The notes under the pieces: model-generated
Databases searched by the model: none
Told to the model about the DNA's origin: nothing
What the model saw: the letters and a program-made list of their open reading frames with translations, nothing else
Source of the DNA: UMGS1071 sp045638545
GTDB lineage: Bacteria > Bacillota > Clostridia > Oscillospirales > Acutalibacteraceae
Assembly: GCA_045638545.1 (NCBI GenBank)
Contig: JAZUBL010000047.1
Coordinates: forward strand, 1 to 15,083
DNA: 15,083 bases
Reading direction: 5' to 3'
Translations under genes and position numbers: made by a program
Shown here: positions 13,544 to 15,083 of the stretch, in pieces
Layout of the letters: every line of letters starts with the position of its first letter
Position numbering within the stretch: the first letter of the stretch is position 1

Positions 13544-13603
13544 ATGAAAAATGAGGAATTTCAAAGAGATTTTTTCGTTTCTGCAAAACCCAGGCCTCCC
13601 TTT
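13544..13603 (+). repeat. Dispersed intergenic element, copy 2
   Basis: ATGAAAAATGAGGAATT (13544-13560) and GCCTCCCTTT (13594-13603) are shared in order and orientation with 6307-6375; the middle differs and is about nine bases shorter. The closing hairpin partner present in copy 1 is not preserved. Confidence 0.5.
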
Positions 13604-13661
13604 TATAAAATACAGGCGCAGGTTTAATCCAATAAAAACCCGTGCAATTCGCCGCAAAGTA

Positions 13662-13670
13662 TGCTATACT
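13662..13670 (+). promoter_or_regulatory. Extended -10 promoter of the HD-LUD operon
   Basis: TG-C-TATACT (TG at 13662-13663, TATACT at 13665-13670) is an extended -10 box; the -35 region is poor. The ribosome binding site GGGAGGG (13693-13699) follows. Confidence 0.6.
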
Positions 13671-13706
13671 TTTTGCAGAAAAACCTGATGCAGGGAGGGA
13701 ATTCCC

Positions 13707-14291
13707 ATGGGCTACATGGAAGAATTTGAAGCGATTTTCACAGAGCACGTAAAGCGGAAAGGCGCCGAGGAATTTCTGGCATGGCTGAAGAACACCGATT
13801 TCTTCACAGCGCCGGCCAGTACAAAATTTCACTGCGCCTGCCCGGAAGGCCTTGTGCAGCACAGCCTGAACGTCTACCACGTTCTGCGGGAAAAGCACTT
13901 TGACCCGGAAACCGACAGCGAAGAGAGCTTTGCCATCTGCGGCCTGCTCCACGATGTGTGCAAGGCGCAGTTTTATAAAGTTTCCACCCGCAATGTGAAA
14001 AACGAAGCCACCGGCCAGTGGGAAAAGCAGCCGTTCTACGCAGTAGAGGACGCCTTCCCGTTCGGCCATGGCGAAAAATCCGTATTTCTCATTGAGCGGT
14101 TTCTCCGCCTGAAGCCGGCAGAAGCCATGGCCATCCGCTGGCACATGGGCGGCTTTGACGAAGCTGTGCGAGGCGGCAGTTTTGCCATCAGCCTGGCATT
14201 TGATAAATACCCGCTGGCAGTCAAACTGCATCTGGCAGATCTGGAAGCAACTTACCTGAGAGAACAGGGCACATCTGTTGTAAATAAATAA
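13707..14291 (+). CDS. HD-domain phosphohydrolase
   Basis: A 194-residue cytoplasmic protein with a full set of HD-superfamily metal ligands: His52 (VQHSLNVY), His82-Asp83 (LLHDVCK), His121 (PFGHGEKS), His146 (RWHMGGF) and Asp178 (HLADLEATYL). Two further motif histidines beyond the HD pair suggest a binuclear metal centre. HD enzymes hydrolyse phosphoesters in nucleotides, cyclic nucleotides or RNA; which one applies here cannot be read out. The domain resembles that of YhaM-type exoribonucleases, but the OB-fold part is absent. The start is supported by GGGAGGG seven bases upstream, although an ATG three codons in is also possible. It is followed 15 bases later by the LUD-domain gene, whose ribosome binding site begins three bases after this stop codon. 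Confidence 0.88.
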   Translation: MGYMEEFEAIFTEHVKRKGAEEFLAWLKNTDFFTAPASTKFHCACPEGLVQHSLNVYHVLREKHFDPETDSEESFAICGLLHDVCKAQFYKVSTRNVKNEATGQWEKQPFYAVEDAFPFGHGEKSVFLIERFLRLKPAEAMAIRWHMGGFDEAVRGGSFAISLAFDKYPLAVKLHLADLEATYLREQGTSVVNK

Positions 14292-14306
14292 ATGGAGGGA
14301 ATCACT

Positions 14307-14954
14307 ATGGGCACAATGGAAGAAGCAAGAAGCAAGCGAAACGAACTGGCAGCACAGCGCGTGATTAAAGCACTGGAAAGCCGCCACATGACAGGCTACT
14401 ACGCCGCAACAAAAGAGGAAGCACTGCAGCTGGCGCTGTCCCTGATTCCGGAGGGCAGCACCATCGGTTCCGGCGGCAGCTATACTTCTCACCAGATTGG
14501 TCTCATTGAGGCTGTTCGCAATGGCAATTATAATTTCCTGGATCGCGAAGCTGTGGAAGACAGAGACGAGCGCATGGAAGTCAGCCGCCAGTGCCTGCTG
14601 TCTGATGTGTTCATCATGGGCAGCAACGCCATTACAGAAGACGGTCAGCTGGTTAACCTGGACGGCATCGGCAACCGTGTGGCTGCGCTGTGCTTCGGTC
14701 CAAAGAGCGTGATCGTAGTTGTTGGCATGAACAAGCTGACAAAAACACTGGACGAAGCAATTTCCCGCGTGCGCAACACTGCAGCACCAATCAACGCATT
14801 CCGCTTCCCTGGCGATACACCTTGCCGTGAGCACGGCATCTGCGGCGACTGCAAAAAAGACAGCTGCATCTGCTGCCAGCTGGTGGTGACCCGCGGCAGC
14901 ATGACACCGGGCAGAGTAAAAGTAATCCTCATCGGCGAGGAACTGGGATATTAA
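14307..14954 (+). CDS. LUD-domain protein (LutC/DUF162-like) with C-terminal cysteine cluster
   Basis: This protein has 215 residues. The LUD domain fills most of it: GSGGSYTSHQIGLIEAV (54-70), IMGSNAITEDGQLVNLDG (103-120) and VIVVVGMNKL (135-144) are typical. The related LutC works with LutA and LutB in lactate oxidation, but neither partner is nearby, and solitary LUD proteins have no agreed function. Residues 173-190 hold six cysteines (173, 179, 182, 187, 189, 190), denser than the TPC...GxCxDC...IC pattern I know from relatives, and could bind Fe-S or zinc. The ATG at 14307 is chosen because GGAGGG (14294-14299) lies seven bases upstream; the in-frame ATG at 14292 lies inside that site. 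It is the last gene of its operon. Confidence 0.88.
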   Translation: MGTMEEARSKRNELAAQRVIKALESRHMTGYYAATKEEALQLALSLIPEGSTIGSGGSYTSHQIGLIEAVRNGNYNFLDREAVEDRDERMEVSRQCLLSDVFIMGSNAITEDGQLVNLDGIGNRVAALCFGPKSVIVVVGMNKLTKTLDEAISRVRNTAAPINAFRFPGDTPCREHGICGDCKKDSCICCQLVVTRGSMTPGRVKVILIGEELGY

Positions 14955-14959
14955 TTTTT

Positions 14960-14986
14960 AAGACCTTCCTTCCGGAAGGTCTTTTT
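14960..14986 (+). terminator. Terminator of the HD-LUD operon
   Basis: AAGACCTTCC (14960-14969) pairs perfectly with GGAAGGTCTT (14974-14983) around TTCC, and the T run continues to 14986. Confidence 0.92.
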
Positions 14987-15027
14987 CTTTTGCGAGTCTT
15001 CCCCTGTATACATAAATCCAGATTGGT

Positions 15028-15044
15028 GTGAATTTAAAATTCAC
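15028..15044. repeat. Short palindrome between convergent units
   Basis: GTGAATTT and AAATTCAC form perfect eight-base arms around one A. It lies between two terminators, where an operator would have no promoter to act on, so its role is unclear. Confidence 0.35.
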
Positions 15045-15048
15045 TGCA

Positions 15049-15083
15049 CAGAACAAAAAGAACCCCCGGCCAAGCCGGGGGTT
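15049..15083 (-). terminator. Terminator of a minus-strand gene beyond the window
   Basis: AACCCCCGGC pairs perfectly with GCCGGGGGTT around CAA (15061-15083). On the minus strand it is followed by CTTTTTGTT, so a gene entering from the right on that strand ends here, convergent with the HD-LUD operon. Confidence 0.8.

Noticed and set aside
13473..14834. 453-codon minus-strand frame opposite the HD and LUD genes
   Set aside because: It is the antisense of two genes with clear motifs and spans their intergenic promoter and terminator.
1..15083. CRISPR array, transposase, integrase or phage structural genes
   Set aside because: No regularly spaced repeats and no protein with such motifs were found on either strand.

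Overview
The window reads as chromosomal DNA of a Gram-positive member of the Clostridia, most likely a gut Oscillospiraceae/Ruminococcaceae relative. The pointers are strong AGGAGG-type ribosome binding sites, lipobox lipoproteins, a class B sortase, a VanW-family lipoprotein, ThiI paired with a cysteine desulfurase, U-tailed intrinsic terminators after most transcription units, and AT-rich intergenic repeats of a kind common in these genomes. No plasmid, phage, CRISPR or transposase gene is visible. The species cannot be fixed from the sequence alone.

Left end (1-1000): a tRNA-Gly(CCC) with its terminator, then a compositionally foreign, very AT-rich stretch with one orphan gene (304-795) that has its own promoter and terminator. 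The stretch lies between two related terminator sequences and contains an inverted partial copy of the tRNA T-arm, so it looks like a small insertion beside a tRNA. From 1000 to 2150 there is a flavodoxin-like protein and a small lipoprotein in one plus-strand operon.

Middle (2270-9975): three minus-strand transcription units. These are an NSS-type Na+-coupled transporter with a palindrome over its -10 box; cinA followed by a class B sortase; and a 772-residue protein followed by thiI. The 772-residue protein joins a complete GT28/MGDG-synthase-like glycosyltransferase to a complete NifS/IscS cysteine desulfurase in one reading frame. The desulfurase half has no start codon of its own, so the joined protein is the most unusual object in the window. 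It probably supplies persulfide sulfur to ThiI for 4-thiouridine in tRNA and/or thiamine thiazole; what the glycosyltransferase half contributes is unknown.

Right part (9975-15083): a VanW/peptidoglycan-binding lipoprotein transcribed divergently from the fusion gene; a PrsA-like foldase lipoprotein on the minus strand with a terminator-like hairpin in its leader; a divergent HxlR-family regulator with a lysine/alanine-rich, histone-like N-terminal tail and an inverted repeat at its promoter; then an operon of an HD-domain phosphohydrolase and a LUD-domain (LutC-like) protein with a cysteine cluster. The window closes on a terminator belonging to a minus-strand gene outside it.

Shared themes are envelope biology (sortase, VanW, PrsA, two lipoproteins, glycolipid glycosyltransferase) and sulfur or nucleotide metabolism (desulfurase, ThiI, CinA, HD hydrolase). 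Apart from the orphan gene, the genes look like ordinary core genome.
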